Assembly: GCA_036274195.1 (NCBI GenBank)
Contig: DASUGD010000400.1
Location: 1-64,000 of the forward strand
Direction of reading: 5' to 3'
Origin: JAJKIV01 sp036274195
Lineage (GTDB): Bacteria > Gemmatimonadota > Gemmatimonadetes > Gemmatimonadales > Gemmatimonadaceae
Length of the DNA stretch: 64,000 bases
Part shown: one piece after another, positions 9,601-18,277 of the stretch
Layout: the number at the start of each line of letters is the position of its first letter
How positions within the stretch are numbered: the stretch's first letter is position 1
The notes under the pieces: generated by a model
The model's database searches: none
Told to the model about the DNA's origin: nothing
Seen by the model: only the letters and a program-made list of their open reading frames with translations
Program-made: the position numbers and the translations under genes

Positions 9601-9808
9601 CCTGCTCGATGGGTCTCGAGATCTGGCGCTCCATGACCTCGGGCGACGTTCCCGGGTAGCTCGTCTGGACGATGATCACCGGGTAGGTGACGTCGGGGTA
9701 CTCATCGAGCGAAAGTCGCTTGTAGGCGACGATGCCGAGCACCACGAGCGTGACCATCATCATGGTCGCGAACACGGGGCGGCGGATCGAAATATCTGAA
9801 AGGAACAT
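6608..9808 (-). CDS. RND efflux pump, inner-membrane permease (HAE1/AcrB-like)
   Basis: The 1066-residue protein has the standard RND architecture. TM1 (PVFATMMMVTLVVLGIVAYK) is followed by a periplasmic porter loop, TM2-7, a second periplasmic loop and TM8-12. The proton-relay acidic pair is in LAIGLLIDDAIVVREN and the conserved TM10 lysine is in GLVTKNGILLVDF. It exports drugs, dyes, lipids or metabolites from the periplasm through a TolC channel, driven by protons. It is the last gene of the leftward operon TolC-adaptor-pump, 47 bp after the adaptor. That 47-bp gap is filled by a degenerate GGGAACTGGGAA-type repeat. Substrate cannot be predicted. The MdtBC/CusA branches are less likely because one permease is encoded and there is no metal-binding Met cluster. 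Confidence 0.95.
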   Translation of the reverse strand: MFLSDISIRRPVFATMMMVTLVVLGIVAYKRLSLDEYPDVTYPVIIVQTSYPGTSPEVMERQISRPIEQAVNTVQGIYEVSSTSLEGISIVRLQFNLGADVKGAQQDVQAKVSGVRRQLPPDIDEPIVRHFDPNDSPILTVVAQSTERPLREITDMADETIVTRLQAVPGVGAVNRTGGSERVIRVQLDPSALTAYRVSPQQVMQALQRENQEVPAGRVDYGDMERLVRVTGRVIEPKQFSSIVVAVRDNVPIRISDLGAVIDGEADKRTAAEIDRNPAVSIEVLKISGANTVDVADSVRAAITDLSRQLPSDVTLRVTRDDSKRIRESLADVQLSLVLGAALTIAIIYLFLNSWRSTVITGLALPISIISAFFIMWVMNFTINTMTLLALSLAIGLLIDDAIVVRENIVRHMEMGKDHYTAARDGTSEIGLAVFSTTLAVVAVFVPVAFMGGMIGKIFFQFGVTVSFAVLVSLFVSFTLDPMLSSVWYDPDVEHGTKADAAHHTEHVPRRVRSPIRRVAIAFNNWFERMSDYYPTVLRWALNHRATVLIAAGISVAAALLIVPRLGFTWMPDANNDDFSVSVRTPPGSTLEFTLGKAREVADFLKQEPDVDYTYVTVGGGFRGTPNQGSVNVQLKNANERNRTMTEIQADVRNKLRSITGVSTSINQTRTIFGGFGQPIRVNIQGPEQSRLKISAGRVYEAMRQIPGVTEPMSSDQGDIPQLDVTVDRQQAWAAGLGINAIGTTLQPLFSGTRATRWEDSQGYQHDVIVVYPDSLRKSAADVANIPIASANIDPATGQPGIVPLSQVADVRNGVGPQQIERRQLERQINISASVIPGNPLGDVAATVKAAIDSLNLPPGYHAVFTGDVQNLNDTKGYVSEALILAVIFIYLILASLFGSFLQPLAIMLALPLSFIGVAIALLITKGNLNVMSMIGIIMLMGLVTKNGILLVDFTNQEREHGGEREAAILRAARTRIRPIIMTTFAMVFGMIPLALAIGAGAEQRAPMARAVIGGLITSTLLTLFVVPVMYTLLDDAAAWLLSRRRSPHHAPPTRDPAVTDAAFGD

Positions 9809-9918
9809 GGAGGAACCTGGGAACTGGGAAGCGGAACGCGGAACCGAGCTGCTCGTCAGGGATTTTGCGGCGGAGGGGTCCTCCTGTTCCCGGATCCCTG
9901 TTCCCTGGTCCCGCTGTT
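9809..9918. repeat. Degenerate G-rich short tandem repeat spanning an intergenic gap and the adaptor C-terminus
   Basis: The + strand has AACCTGGGAACTGGGAAG between the pump and adaptor genes. About 70 bp further on, within the adaptor coding end (9885-9918), the complementary-strand version CCTGTTCCCGGATCCCTG occurs. It is related to repeats at 18193-18260, 19663-19703, 25821-25894 and 35003-35050. The coding copy specifies the adaptor's Gly/Arg/Thr-rich tail. Confidence 0.6.
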
Positions 9919-11130
9919 CTCGCCGCCGCCAGTGATCGTCACCTTCATCCCGGCGCCGAGGGTACCGACGTTGCCGACGATGATGCGGTCGCCGGGGTTG
10001 AGGCCGTCGGTGATTTCCGCGATCGCCTGGCTTTCGTCGACGATGCCAACGCTGACGGGCGCGCGCTCGAGCGCATCGGTGGCGTCGAGGCGGTACACGA
10101 ACGGCCTGTCCGTTCCCTGCGCCTGGCGGATAGCCTGCGTGGGGATGACGATCGCGCCGTCGACGGTGCGCGATACGATACGGCCGGTCGCGAACGAGTT
10201 GCCCTTCAGCTCGCCGGTGGCGTTAGGCACCTGCACGTAAACCGTGATGGACCGGTTCGCCGGGTCGATCGTCGGGCTGATGCGCGCGACGCGGCCGTCC
10301 AGGTCGCGGCCGCCGGCGGCGAAGTGCACTCTCTGCCCGACGCGAATCTCGTTGGCCTGGCGAGCCGGCACGGACGCGGCCAGCTCGAGGACGTCGGAGC
10401 GCACGACCGTGAACATGTCCGCGCCGCGCGCCACGTGCTCGCCATTCTCCACGTTGCGCTTCGCCACGACGCCGGTGGTCGGCGCGAGTGCTCGCGTGTC
10501 GGTGAGCAGCGACGTGGTGGCACGAACGCGGGCCTCCGCCGCGGCCAACCTCGCGCGTGCCGCGGCGAGCGTCTGCTGCGCGGTGCGCAGATCCCGCTCG
10601 GCGATCGCCCCGGCCTTGAACAGCTCCTCGGACTGATCGGCGTTCCACTTGGCGGTTTCGAGATCGCTCTGCGCCGCCTCGCGGTCCGCGATGGCGGACG
10701 TGTGGTTGCTCTCCTGTTCGCTGTCCTCGAAGTGCGCGAGGAGCTGGCCCTCCTTCACGTGGTCGCCTTCGCGAACGTAGACGCCGACGAGGTCGCCCTC
10801 CAGCCGAGCGCGGACAACTGCTTCCTCGATTGCCTTGAGGTCGCCGGAGATTGCAACGCCGGCTTCGATGCTCCCGCGCTCGACGGTCTTGACGTCGCTC
10901 GCGGCGAGGATGATGGAGGCCGCACGCCGACCTCCGGGCCCTTCAGCCGCGCCCTTTACACCGACGTGAGCGGGGTCGGCGCGGTTGCCCTTCGTGGTGG
11001 CTGCCGCGGCGGACGCGGGCGTCCCGTCGCCCGGGTCCTTCGAGCAGGCGGACCCGGCGAGAACAGCGGTGGCCCCGAGCAGGACCGGCAAGCGAAGGAG
11101 CGGAGCTATCGCGACAAACTGTTTGAGCAC
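9856..11130 (-). CDS. RND efflux adaptor (membrane fusion protein)
   Basis: The 424-residue periplasmic adaptor bridges the RND permease and the TolC channel. Its N-terminus is hydrophobic and ends LAGSACSKD, suggesting a lipoprotein Cys, although the lipobox is imperfect. A barrel-sandwich half (GVYVREGDHVKEGQLLAHF) comes next, then an alpha-hairpin rich in Ala/Glu/Arg (about 150-215). The second lipoyl half follows (APTTGVVAKRNVENGEHV), then beta-barrel and membrane-proximal domains (IPTQAIRQAQGT and GLNPGDRIIVG). GTG is the start codon, only 5 bp after the TolC gene, so the genes are translationally close. The last ~20 residues (NSGTREQGSGNRRTPPP) are encoded by a short tandem repeat otherwise found between genes, so they are probably a late, nonessential extension. 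Confidence 0.92.
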   Translation of the reverse strand: MLKQFVAIAPLLRLPVLLGATAVLAGSACSKDPGDGTPASAAAATTKGNRADPAHVGVKGAAEGPGGRRAASIILAASDVKTVERGSIEAGVAISGDLKAIEEAVVRARLEGDLVGVYVREGDHVKEGQLLAHFEDSEQESNHTSAIADREAAQSDLETAKWNADQSEELFKAGAIAERDLRTAQQTLAAARARLAAAEARVRATTSLLTDTRALAPTTGVVAKRNVENGEHVARGADMFTVVRSDVLELAASVPARQANEIRVGQRVHFAAGGRDLDGRVARISPTIDPANRSITVYVQVPNATGELKGNSFATGRIVSRTVDGAIVIPTQAIRQAQGTDRPFVYRLDATDALERAPVSVGIVDESQAIAEITDGLNPGDRIIVGNVGTLGAGMKVTITGGGENSGTREQGSGNRRTPPPQNP

Positions 11131-11135
11131 GGACG

Positions 11136-12578
11136 TCAGCGAGAAGGGGCAGCGGCTGGGCGGGTCGGGGGCAGCGGAATTGGAATCCCGCGTGCACGCG
11201 CGAGGTCTGCGGCCGCGATGTACAAGTCGAAGATGGAACGAGCCTCGTTGCTTTTTGCGATGAGCAGCTGCAGCTGCACTGCGGACGCGTCGAGCTGCGT
11301 GTCCAGGCCGCGCTCGAACCGCAGCGCGGCCAGGCGGTAAGCCTCCTCCGCCTCGCGGGCGTTGTCACGCTGCGCGTCATATGCCGCGCGAGCGCGCGCG
11401 AACTCGGCACGAGCCTGTGCCCGCTCTACCTGAACCTGTTCCCGCGCCTGTGACAATTGGATCTCAGCCACCCGTCGCTGCGCCTGTGCGAGGTCAACGT
11501 TGCCCTTTGCGCGGAGCCCATCGAAAAGCGGCCACGAGATCTGTACACCGAAATTGCGGTCCGCGAACCACCCGTTGTTCTGGCAGATCCTGGTAGGCGC
11601 GGACCCGGGTGGGCAGAGCGCGTTCGACGCCGTACCCCAAGATGTCGGCACCCCGTTGTTGGACGGAAGCGCCAGATACCCTGTCTGAAAGAACGCGGAC
11701 ACGGTAGGTAGCATGTCCGCACGCGCAACGCGAATACCTTCGCCGCGAGCTTCGACGACCGACTCGGCCGACCGAATGGACGCACGGACGGGATCCGCGG
11801 AGGAGTCGTTGGCGACGCTGGCGATGAAGGGCTGAAGCGCATCGGGATCGAGCGCGCTCGTCAGCACGAGCGGCTGGTCGACGGGCAAGTTGAGGATGCG
11901 TTTGACCTCGAGCATCGTGAGCTCACGATCACTGCGGGCCTTGATGACCTCGGGCTCGAGATTCGTCCGCTGTACGCGTGCGCGCAGGACGTCGTAGCGG
12001 GCGGCGCGCCCTCCGGACTCGAGTCGCTCGACCTGCTTGAGGCGCTCATCCGCGAGCTCGAGGTTCCGGACCTGAATCTCATATAGCCGGTCGCTCAGCA
12101 GCGCCTGAAAGTAGGCGCGCTGCACATCGACCGACACGCGAGCTCGCGTTTCCGCCTGATCGAATCGGGCGGCCTGGCGTGCGTCACCGGCGGCACGGGT
12201 GCCCGCGAAGATGCGCCCTCCCTGGAAGAGCGTCTGCGAAATGTTCGCGTTGGCACTGTACGTAAAGGGCTGTTGGAACACCGACCCGACGATGTTCCCG
12301 CGCGCATTTTCAATGACCTGTGTGTACGCGCCGTTGAGACGGAGCTGCGGGAAGCCGGCGGCGCGAGCCGTGGTGATCTGGGCCTCGGTTACCTCGAGCT
12401 GTGCAGCGGAGAGCTTCGCTTCGTCACTGAGGCGCACAGCGCGAGTCACGGCCTCTTCGATGGAGAGGCGGAGTGTGTCCGACGGAGGCGTGGACCGAAC
12501 ATCCCGCGCCTGGGCACGACCCTGGTGCGCCCATGCGGCGAGAGCGGCCACGACAAGAAAAATACGGTGAAGCGACAT
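11136..12578 (-). CDS. TolC-family outer-membrane efflux channel
   Basis: The 480-residue protein starts at ATG 12578 with a signal peptide (HRIFLVVAALAAWAHQGRAQA). Two outer-membrane-efflux repeats follow. The first has SIEEAVTRAVRLSDEAKLS and TARAAGFPQLRLNGAYTQV; the second has RVARADMLPTVSAFFQTGY, then NFGVQISWPLFDG, with long Ala/Arg/Glu coiled-coil helices between. Two Cys residues (NALCPPG and RICQNN) lie in a predicted extracellular loop and could form a disulfide. It provides the outer-membrane conduit of the RND system. A longer frame to 12674 is possible but lacks a signal peptide at its start. It is the first gene of the leftward operon. Confidence 0.92.
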   Translation of the reverse strand: MSLHRIFLVVAALAAWAHQGRAQARDVRSTPPSDTLRLSIEEAVTRAVRLSDEAKLSAAQLEVTEAQITTARAAGFPQLRLNGAYTQVIENARGNIVGSVFQQPFTYSANANISQTLFQGGRIFAGTRAAGDARQAARFDQAETRARVSVDVQRAYFQALLSDRLYEIQVRNLELADERLKQVERLESGGRAARYDVLRARVQRTNLEPEVIKARSDRELTMLEVKRILNLPVDQPLVLTSALDPDALQPFIASVANDSSADPVRASIRSAESVVEARGEGIRVARADMLPTVSAFFQTGYLALPSNNGVPTSWGTASNALCPPGSAPTRICQNNGWFADRNFGVQISWPLFDGLRAKGNVDLAQAQRRVAEIQLSQAREQVQVERAQARAEFARARAAYDAQRDNAREAEEAYRLAALRFERGLDTQLDASAVQLQLLIAKSNEARSIFDLYIAAADLARARGIPIPLPPTRPAAAPSR

Positions 12579-12627
12579 GTTGCTTAATACGGCGAAAGGG
12601 CGGAAATCGATGGAAATACGCGACATC

Positions 12628-12651
12628 CGGTCCGAGAGTCGTCCCGGACCG
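12628..12651 (-). terminator. Weak hairpin after the HD-GYP regulator gene
   Basis: A 7-bp inverted repeat CGGTCCG/CGGACCG with a 10-nt loop lies 32 nt past the HD-GYP stop and 50 nt before the TolC start. It could separate the signalling operon from the efflux operon. No T-run follows. Confidence 0.35.
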
Positions 12652-12682
12652 CGGATCTTCTTGCCCGGGGCCAACCTACGGC

Positions 12683-13780
12683 CTAGCCGCCGTCGATGAA
12701 GGCTAGCGCGCGACCGCGGCGAACCACGGTGGCCAGGATCTCGAACACCGCTGGGTCGAGAAGGGTGCCGCTTTGTGCGGTCAGGTAATGGACCGCTGCC
12801 TCGGACGCGAGCGCTGCGCGGTATGGACGCGCGGATGTCAACGCATCGAACGCATCGGCAGCGCAGAGAATACGGCCGCCGAGTGAAATAGCCTCACCGG
12901 AGAGGCCGCGTGGGTAGCCCGAACCGTCCCAATGCTCGTGATGGTCGTGGACGTAAAGGACCGTCCGGCCCAGGTGGCGAAGGGGAGAGAGTATGTCGAC
13001 ACCGATTCGCACGTGATCGCGGACGTGGTCGAACTCCTCGGTGCTCAGTGGTCCCGGCTTGTGAAGCACGGATTCCCGGGTGCCGATCTTTCCGACGTCG
13101 TGAAGGCGCCCTGCCAGACGAATCTCTTCCACGGTGTCTGCATCGAGCCCCATGTCCTGCGCTATGGCCGCGGCGAGGTGCGCGACGCGCTGGGAATGGC
13201 CGCGCAGATACGCGTCCTTCGCCTCGAGCGCGTTCACGAGGGATTGCACGACGTCGACGGTCAGAGCGCGGAGGGCGAGCTGGTCGCGCTCGAGCTCCGC
13301 GGTTCGCAGCGCGACTTCCTCGCGAATGAGCCGCTCGACGTTGCGGCGCTCGATGGCCAGACCACGCCGGTGGAGCGCTCGCTCGATCGCGAGCTGGAGG
13401 TCCGCGAGCTCGATGGGCTTCATCAGGTAGTCCATCGCGCCGGCAGAAAGTACTTCAGCCGCGGTGGGAGCGTCGTTCACGGCGGTGAGCATGACGATGG
13501 CGAGATCCGCGTCGATCGCGAGCGCGCGCGGGACCACGTCGACGCCACTGAACCCGGGCATCCGCACGTCACACAACATGAGGACATACTTGCCGCGCTG
13601 CAGCAGATCGAGCGCGGCCGGGCCTGACTCCGCGGTCTCGACGTTGTAGCCGCGCGAGCGGAGAAACTTCGCGAGCGCGAGGCGGATGGTCTCCTCATCG
13701 TCCACGACCAGCACGCGCCACGGCCCGCCGTCACCGATGACGAGATTCGTTAGGCCGCCGCTCGGCGTGACCTGCGTCAT
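12683..13780 (-). CDS. HD-GYP domain response regulator (probable c-di-GMP phosphodiesterase)
   Basis: The 365-residue protein joins a REC domain (about 20-140) to an HD-GYP domain (about 180-360). The REC part has VLVVDDEE, the phospho-Asp in LCDVRMPG, MLTAVN and the Lys of LMKPIE. A coiled linker connects the two. The metal/catalytic residues of the HD-GYP domain are visible: GHSQRVAHLA, HDVGKIG, HDHHEHWDGSGYPRGL and CAADAFDALTSARPYR. Such proteins hydrolyse cyclic di-GMP when phosphorylated. The ATG at 13780 overlaps the stop of the upstream kinase (ATGA), so this is the cognate output of the 1174-residue kinase. Cellular targets (motility, biofilm, secretion) cannot be read from the window. 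Confidence 0.93.
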   Translation of the reverse strand: MTQVTPSGGLTNLVIGDGGPWRVLVVDDEETIRLALAKFLRSRGYNVETAESGPAALDLLQRGKYVLMLCDVRMPGFSGVDVVPRALAIDADLAIVMLTAVNDAPTAAEVLSAGAMDYLMKPIELADLQLAIERALHRRGLAIERRNVERLIREEVALRTAELERDQLALRALTVDVVQSLVNALEAKDAYLRGHSQRVAHLAAAIAQDMGLDADTVEEIRLAGRLHDVGKIGTRESVLHKPGPLSTEEFDHVRDHVRIGVDILSPLRHLGRTVLYVHDHHEHWDGSGYPRGLSGEAISLGGRILCAADAFDALTSARPYRAALASEAAVHYLTAQSGTLLDPAVFEILATVVRRGRALAFIDGG

Positions 13781-16700
13781 GCCGGCTGGTCCCCCGACGC
13801 ATCAGCCGTCTCCACCGTCGGGAGCGTGATGCGGAAAGTCGTCCCGCGGCCGGGCGTGCTCTCGACGCTGATGGTGCCGTTGTGCGCCTCGACGATGCCG
13901 TAGCTCACACTGAGGCCGAGGCCAGTGCCCTCGCCCGGGGGCTTGGTCGTGAAGAACGGCTCGAAGACGCGCTGCAGCGTTTCCTGGGACATGCCCGCGC
14001 CCGTGTCGGAGACTTCGGTGACGATCGCATCGCCTTCGTGCGCGGTGCGGATCACGAGCCGCTTCGTGGGGCTCCGGCGCATCGCGTACTCGGCGTTGAC
14101 GATCAGGTTCAGGATGACCTGCTGCAGCTTCTGATCATCGCCCCATATCTCGGGCAGATTCGCATCGAGGTGTGTCTCGACCTGCACGCCGGATGACCGC
14201 AGGCTGTACGCGCGCAGGCGGAGGGTAAGCTGGACGAGCCCGTTGAGGTCGAGGGGCATTGTGCTCGGCCCCGCTTTGCGGGCGAACAGCAGGAGGTCGC
14301 GGATGACACCGACCGCGCGGTCCGCTTCGCGTTTGATGAGGCGTGCGGACTCGCGCTGGTCGGCGTTCAGCTCTTCCTCGAGCAGGAGCTGGGCGAACGC
14401 GGAGATGCCGGCGAGCGGATTGTTCAGCTCGTGGGCAACGCCGGCGACGAGCTCGCCTAACGCCGCGAGCTTTTCGCTCTGACGCAGCTGCTCGGCGATG
14501 CGTCGCTCGTCGGTGAGGTTGCGGACGCTCAGGACCTGACCGATCGGCGCGCCGTTGTCCTGGCGGATGAAGCTGAGCGCGACGGTCGCCGGGAACTGCG
14601 ACCCATCGCGGCGCTGGTGGACGTGTTCGGCGACCACGACGTTCGCGGGAGTGCGCGACAGGTCGTGGCCGGCGCGCATGGGCACCGCGGACGTCACGAG
14701 CGCATCGACGGTCATGCCGGTGAGCTCGTCGAGCGTGTACCCGTACTCGCGCACGGCGGCGTCGTTGGCGTAGAGCACACGCCGGTCGAGCGCCAGGACG
14801 AACACGGGCTGATCCATCGTCGCGAGCGCGGTAGCGAGCATGCGTTCGCGCGCATGGCGGTTTCGCTCACCCTCTCCCAACAGCTGCACGTCGATCGCGA
14901 GCGCGACGGATGGCGCGAGCCGTCGCAGCGCGTCGATGCTGGACTGGGGCAGCGTTCCATTGAGCGGCGCGGCGGCCGTCAACACGCCGAGCACCCGATC
15001 CTGCGCGGCGAGCGCGAGGACGATGCCACCGCGAGCGAGCGATGCGTCACTCGACGGTTGCGGTGGCGTGGTGGTCATGGGTGGTGCGTCGCTGGCGGCG
15101 TCGGGTGCCGCGAGGACTACGTCGCGTGCGATGCTCAGTGCGAGCGGGACGCGCGAGCCCTGGGTCGCTTCCGCGCTTCCGGACGCGCCGATGTAGAAGA
15201 TGGCGTCGTCGCGGCTCAGGAGCCCGATCGCAGCGGCGTCCATGGGCACGACCTCGCCGATGGCGGCGAGAATAGCGTTGGCGGCATCTGCGGCGGACGT
15301 GCTCGCAAGCGCGACCCGGGCGATGCGAGCCGCAGCCTCGGCCATCTGACGCTCTTCCCGCTGTGCCTCGAACAGCCGGGCGATCGCGATCGCGACCCCA
15401 GCCTGACGGGCGATGATGGCAAGCAGCTCGACGTCTTCGGCCGTGAACGCCCCGCGCTGCCTCGACTGCACGATCAACACACCAAGCGTGTGATCGCCGT
15501 GGACTACGGGGACCGCGATCTCCGATGCCAGGTGTGAGGTCGAGGTCTCCGATGCGCCGGGAACGAGCGCTCCCCATGAGCGCATCGGTTGGGTAGAGAC
15601 CACGGGCTGGCCGGTTCGCAGGGCGATGGACGCGGCACATTCGGTCACCGGCGCCGTTGGCAGGGCGGATGACCAGGTGACGAGGCCGTCGACCACGACG
15701 AGTTGCGGCTGAAAGAGTGGCTCGACACGGTCGGCGAGCAGGAGCGCGAAGCACGACGCCTGCGATACCGACGAAGCGACGGCGCGATAGATCTCGGCGT
15801 ACACCTCGTGCAGCTCGGTTCGCGACATCGCGAGCTGCACCTTCGCGACGGCCGAGAGGCGCATCGCACGGCGCTCGAGATCGCCGACGAGTGACGCGTT
15901 CCGCATCGCGACGGCGACGGCGGTGGAGAAGTCGATGAGCAGTGCGCGCTCGCGGTCGTTGAAATCACGCGGCTGGCGGAAGCGCAGCGTGAGCACCCCA
16001 CCCGGGCGCCCGTCGATGATGAGTGGCAGGAACGCGGTGGACCCACTTTCCGGAACGGTGGAGGCGCCGGTGAACTCGTCGCGGAACCCGATGCCCGCCG
16101 TGTTCGTGAGGAACACCGGCGTGGCGGACCGGATTGCTCCGCCGGCGGGCGTCTCCCAGAAGCCGCCGATGGCGGCGTTAGGCGGTGCGGTCTGGAGCCC
16201 ACCACTGTGCAGCAGCGTGACCTGATCGTACCCGGCATCGGCGACGTGAATGCTGAAGCCATCTGCTCGCAACGACTCCGTCACGAGGCGGGTCAGGCCG
16301 GCAAAGAGCTCATCGGGTGACGCATTGAAGGCGAGTGTACGGGCGGTGGCCGCGAGAATCCCGGCATGGCGAGCCGTCTGGGCCGCCGCGCGATACAGCT
16401 TCGCGTTCTCCAGCGCTATCGCACCGTGTGTGGCGAGGGTGACGAGGAGCTGCTCGTGATGGTCGGAGAATCGCTGCGCGGCCACGCCGGTCACCACCAG
16501 CGCACCGATGGGCCGGTCGGCGATCATGAGAGGCGCCGCAATGGCGCCAACGCGACCGATTTCCGCTTCGGTGCCCGTGGTGGCCGTGCCACGGAGCATT
16601 GCCTCGAGGTCGCGCGTGCGGCGTGGGCGATGCGAGCGCACAACGTCGGCGGCAAAGCTCTCCGTGAGACTCTGCCCACGGCCGGCGACGAGCTTTTCGG

Positions 16701-17301
16701 AGCCTGCTCCCGCCGCCGCGACGAGCGCACCGCTTTCGAGCAGAAAGACGGTCGCGCCGCTTCCGCCAATCAACTGTGCCGCGTGTGCCGCGAGCAGATG
16801 CAGGACGCGCTCGACCTCGAGTGACTGATTGATGCGCTGCAGTATCCCGGCGAGTGAGTGGGCGCCGGACAGACGTTCAGAAACACTCGGCGACATCGTC
16901 TCGCCGAGGAGGATGAGCGCACCGCCGTCGGCGATGGGGAAGAGGCGACAGTAGTCGACGTTGAACGACGGTGCGGTGTCGATGTCGTTGAGTGCCAACA
17001 CGTGCTCGACGCCACGCTCGAGCACCTCGGTGAGTGCGCGTGCGAACTGTGAGGATGAATCGCGCTGCGAGGGCTCGGCGATGGTGAGCACGTCTCGGCC
17101 GATGAGCGCCTCGGCGCGCACGCCGAGGAGCGCGGTGGCAATGCGGTTGACGTACGTGACGATGCGGCGGGCGTTGACAGCAATGGCGCCTTCGGCGAGG
17201 TGGTCACCGATGGCGGCAATCGACACCAGGGGGAACCTGGCGGACCCACCACTTCGGTGGTGGTTCTCGAGTGCGAAATTGGACCTAGGCGTGCGCGACA
17301 C
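13777..17301 (-). CDS. Large multi-GAF, PAS-containing sensor histidine kinase
   Basis: The 1174-residue cytoplasmic kinase has no membrane segment. The apparent order is PAS (about 30-130), four GAF-like domains (about 155-310, 315-480, 485-650, 660-800), a second PAS (about 810-930), HisKA and HATPase. The H-box is intact, GVAHELNNPLAGISAFAQL. The ATPase boxes are NLIVNAEYAM, DTGAGMS and GEGTGLGLSVSYGI. GAF domains bind cyclic nucleotides, tetrapyrroles or small molecules; I see no conserved chromophore Cys, so the ligands are unknown. The start is GTG at 17301. It overlaps by 4 bp with the HD-GYP regulator, so signals sensed here probably change c-di-GMP. Domain borders are approximate. 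Confidence 0.92.
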   Translation of the reverse strand: MSRTPRSNFALENHHRSGGSARFPLVSIAAIGDHLAEGAIAVNARRIVTYVNRIATALLGVRAEALIGRDVLTIAEPSQRDSSSQFARALTEVLERGVEHVLALNDIDTAPSFNVDYCRLFPIADGGALILLGETMSPSVSERLSGAHSLAGILQRINQSLEVERVLHLLAAHAAQLIGGSGATVFLLESGALVAAAGAGSEKLVAGRGQSLTESFAADVVRSHRPRRTRDLEAMLRGTATTGTEAEIGRVGAIAAPLMIADRPIGALVVTGVAAQRFSDHHEQLLVTLATHGAIALENAKLYRAAAQTARHAGILAATARTLAFNASPDELFAGLTRLVTESLRADGFSIHVADAGYDQVTLLHSGGLQTAPPNAAIGGFWETPAGGAIRSATPVFLTNTAGIGFRDEFTGASTVPESGSTAFLPLIIDGRPGGVLTLRFRQPRDFNDRERALLIDFSTAVAVAMRNASLVGDLERRAMRLSAVAKVQLAMSRTELHEVYAEIYRAVASSVSQASCFALLLADRVEPLFQPQLVVVDGLVTWSSALPTAPVTECAASIALRTGQPVVSTQPMRSWGALVPGASETSTSHLASEIAVPVVHGDHTLGVLIVQSRQRGAFTAEDVELLAIIARQAGVAIAIARLFEAQREERQMAEAAARIARVALASTSAADAANAILAAIGEVVPMDAAAIGLLSRDDAIFYIGASGSAEATQGSRVPLALSIARDVVLAAPDAASDAPPMTTTPPQPSSDASLARGGIVLALAAQDRVLGVLTAAAPLNGTLPQSSIDALRRLAPSVALAIDVQLLGEGERNRHARERMLATALATMDQPVFVLALDRRVLYANDAAVREYGYTLDELTGMTVDALVTSAVPMRAGHDLSRTPANVVVAEHVHQRRDGSQFPATVALSFIRQDNGAPIGQVLSVRNLTDERRIAEQLRQSEKLAALGELVAGVAHELNNPLAGISAFAQLLLEEELNADQRESARLIKREADRAVGVIRDLLLFARKAGPSTMPLDLNGLVQLTLRLRAYSLRSSGVQVETHLDANLPEIWGDDQKLQQVILNLIVNAEYAMRRSPTKRLVIRTAHEGDAIVTEVSDTGAGMSQETLQRVFEPFFTTKPPGEGTGLGLSVSYGIVEAHNGTISVESTPGRGTTFRITLPTVETADASGDQPA

Positions 17302-17361
17302 GATCTAACGACGAGCGCAACGGTCGGTCGTGTAACATGATGGCACCGCTACCGGACCCTT

Positions 17362-18192
<831 letters not shown>

Positions 18193-18260
18193 CGTCGGGA
18201 ATCGGGAATCGGGAATCGGAGCGCGCCGCGCGCGCCGGGAACGGGGAACCGGGAACAGAA
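18193..18260. repeat. Degenerate GGGAATC/GGGAACC tandem repeat in an intergenic gap
   Basis: Three copies of CGGGAAT and related units (GGGAACGGGGAACCGGGAAC) fill most of the 85-bp space between the zinc-ribbon gene and the MqnD-like gene. It belongs to the same family of G-rich repeats seen at five other intergenic sites. It contains a CGCGCCGCGCGCG spacer. Confidence 0.6.
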
Positions 18261-18277
18261 ACTCGCGGCTGCGGAAT

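Noticed and set aside
9865..11340. Long + strand open frame of 491 codons opposite the RND adaptor
   Set aside because: It is antisense to a well-supported adaptor and TolC, has no family features, and is typical of chance frames in GC-rich DNA.
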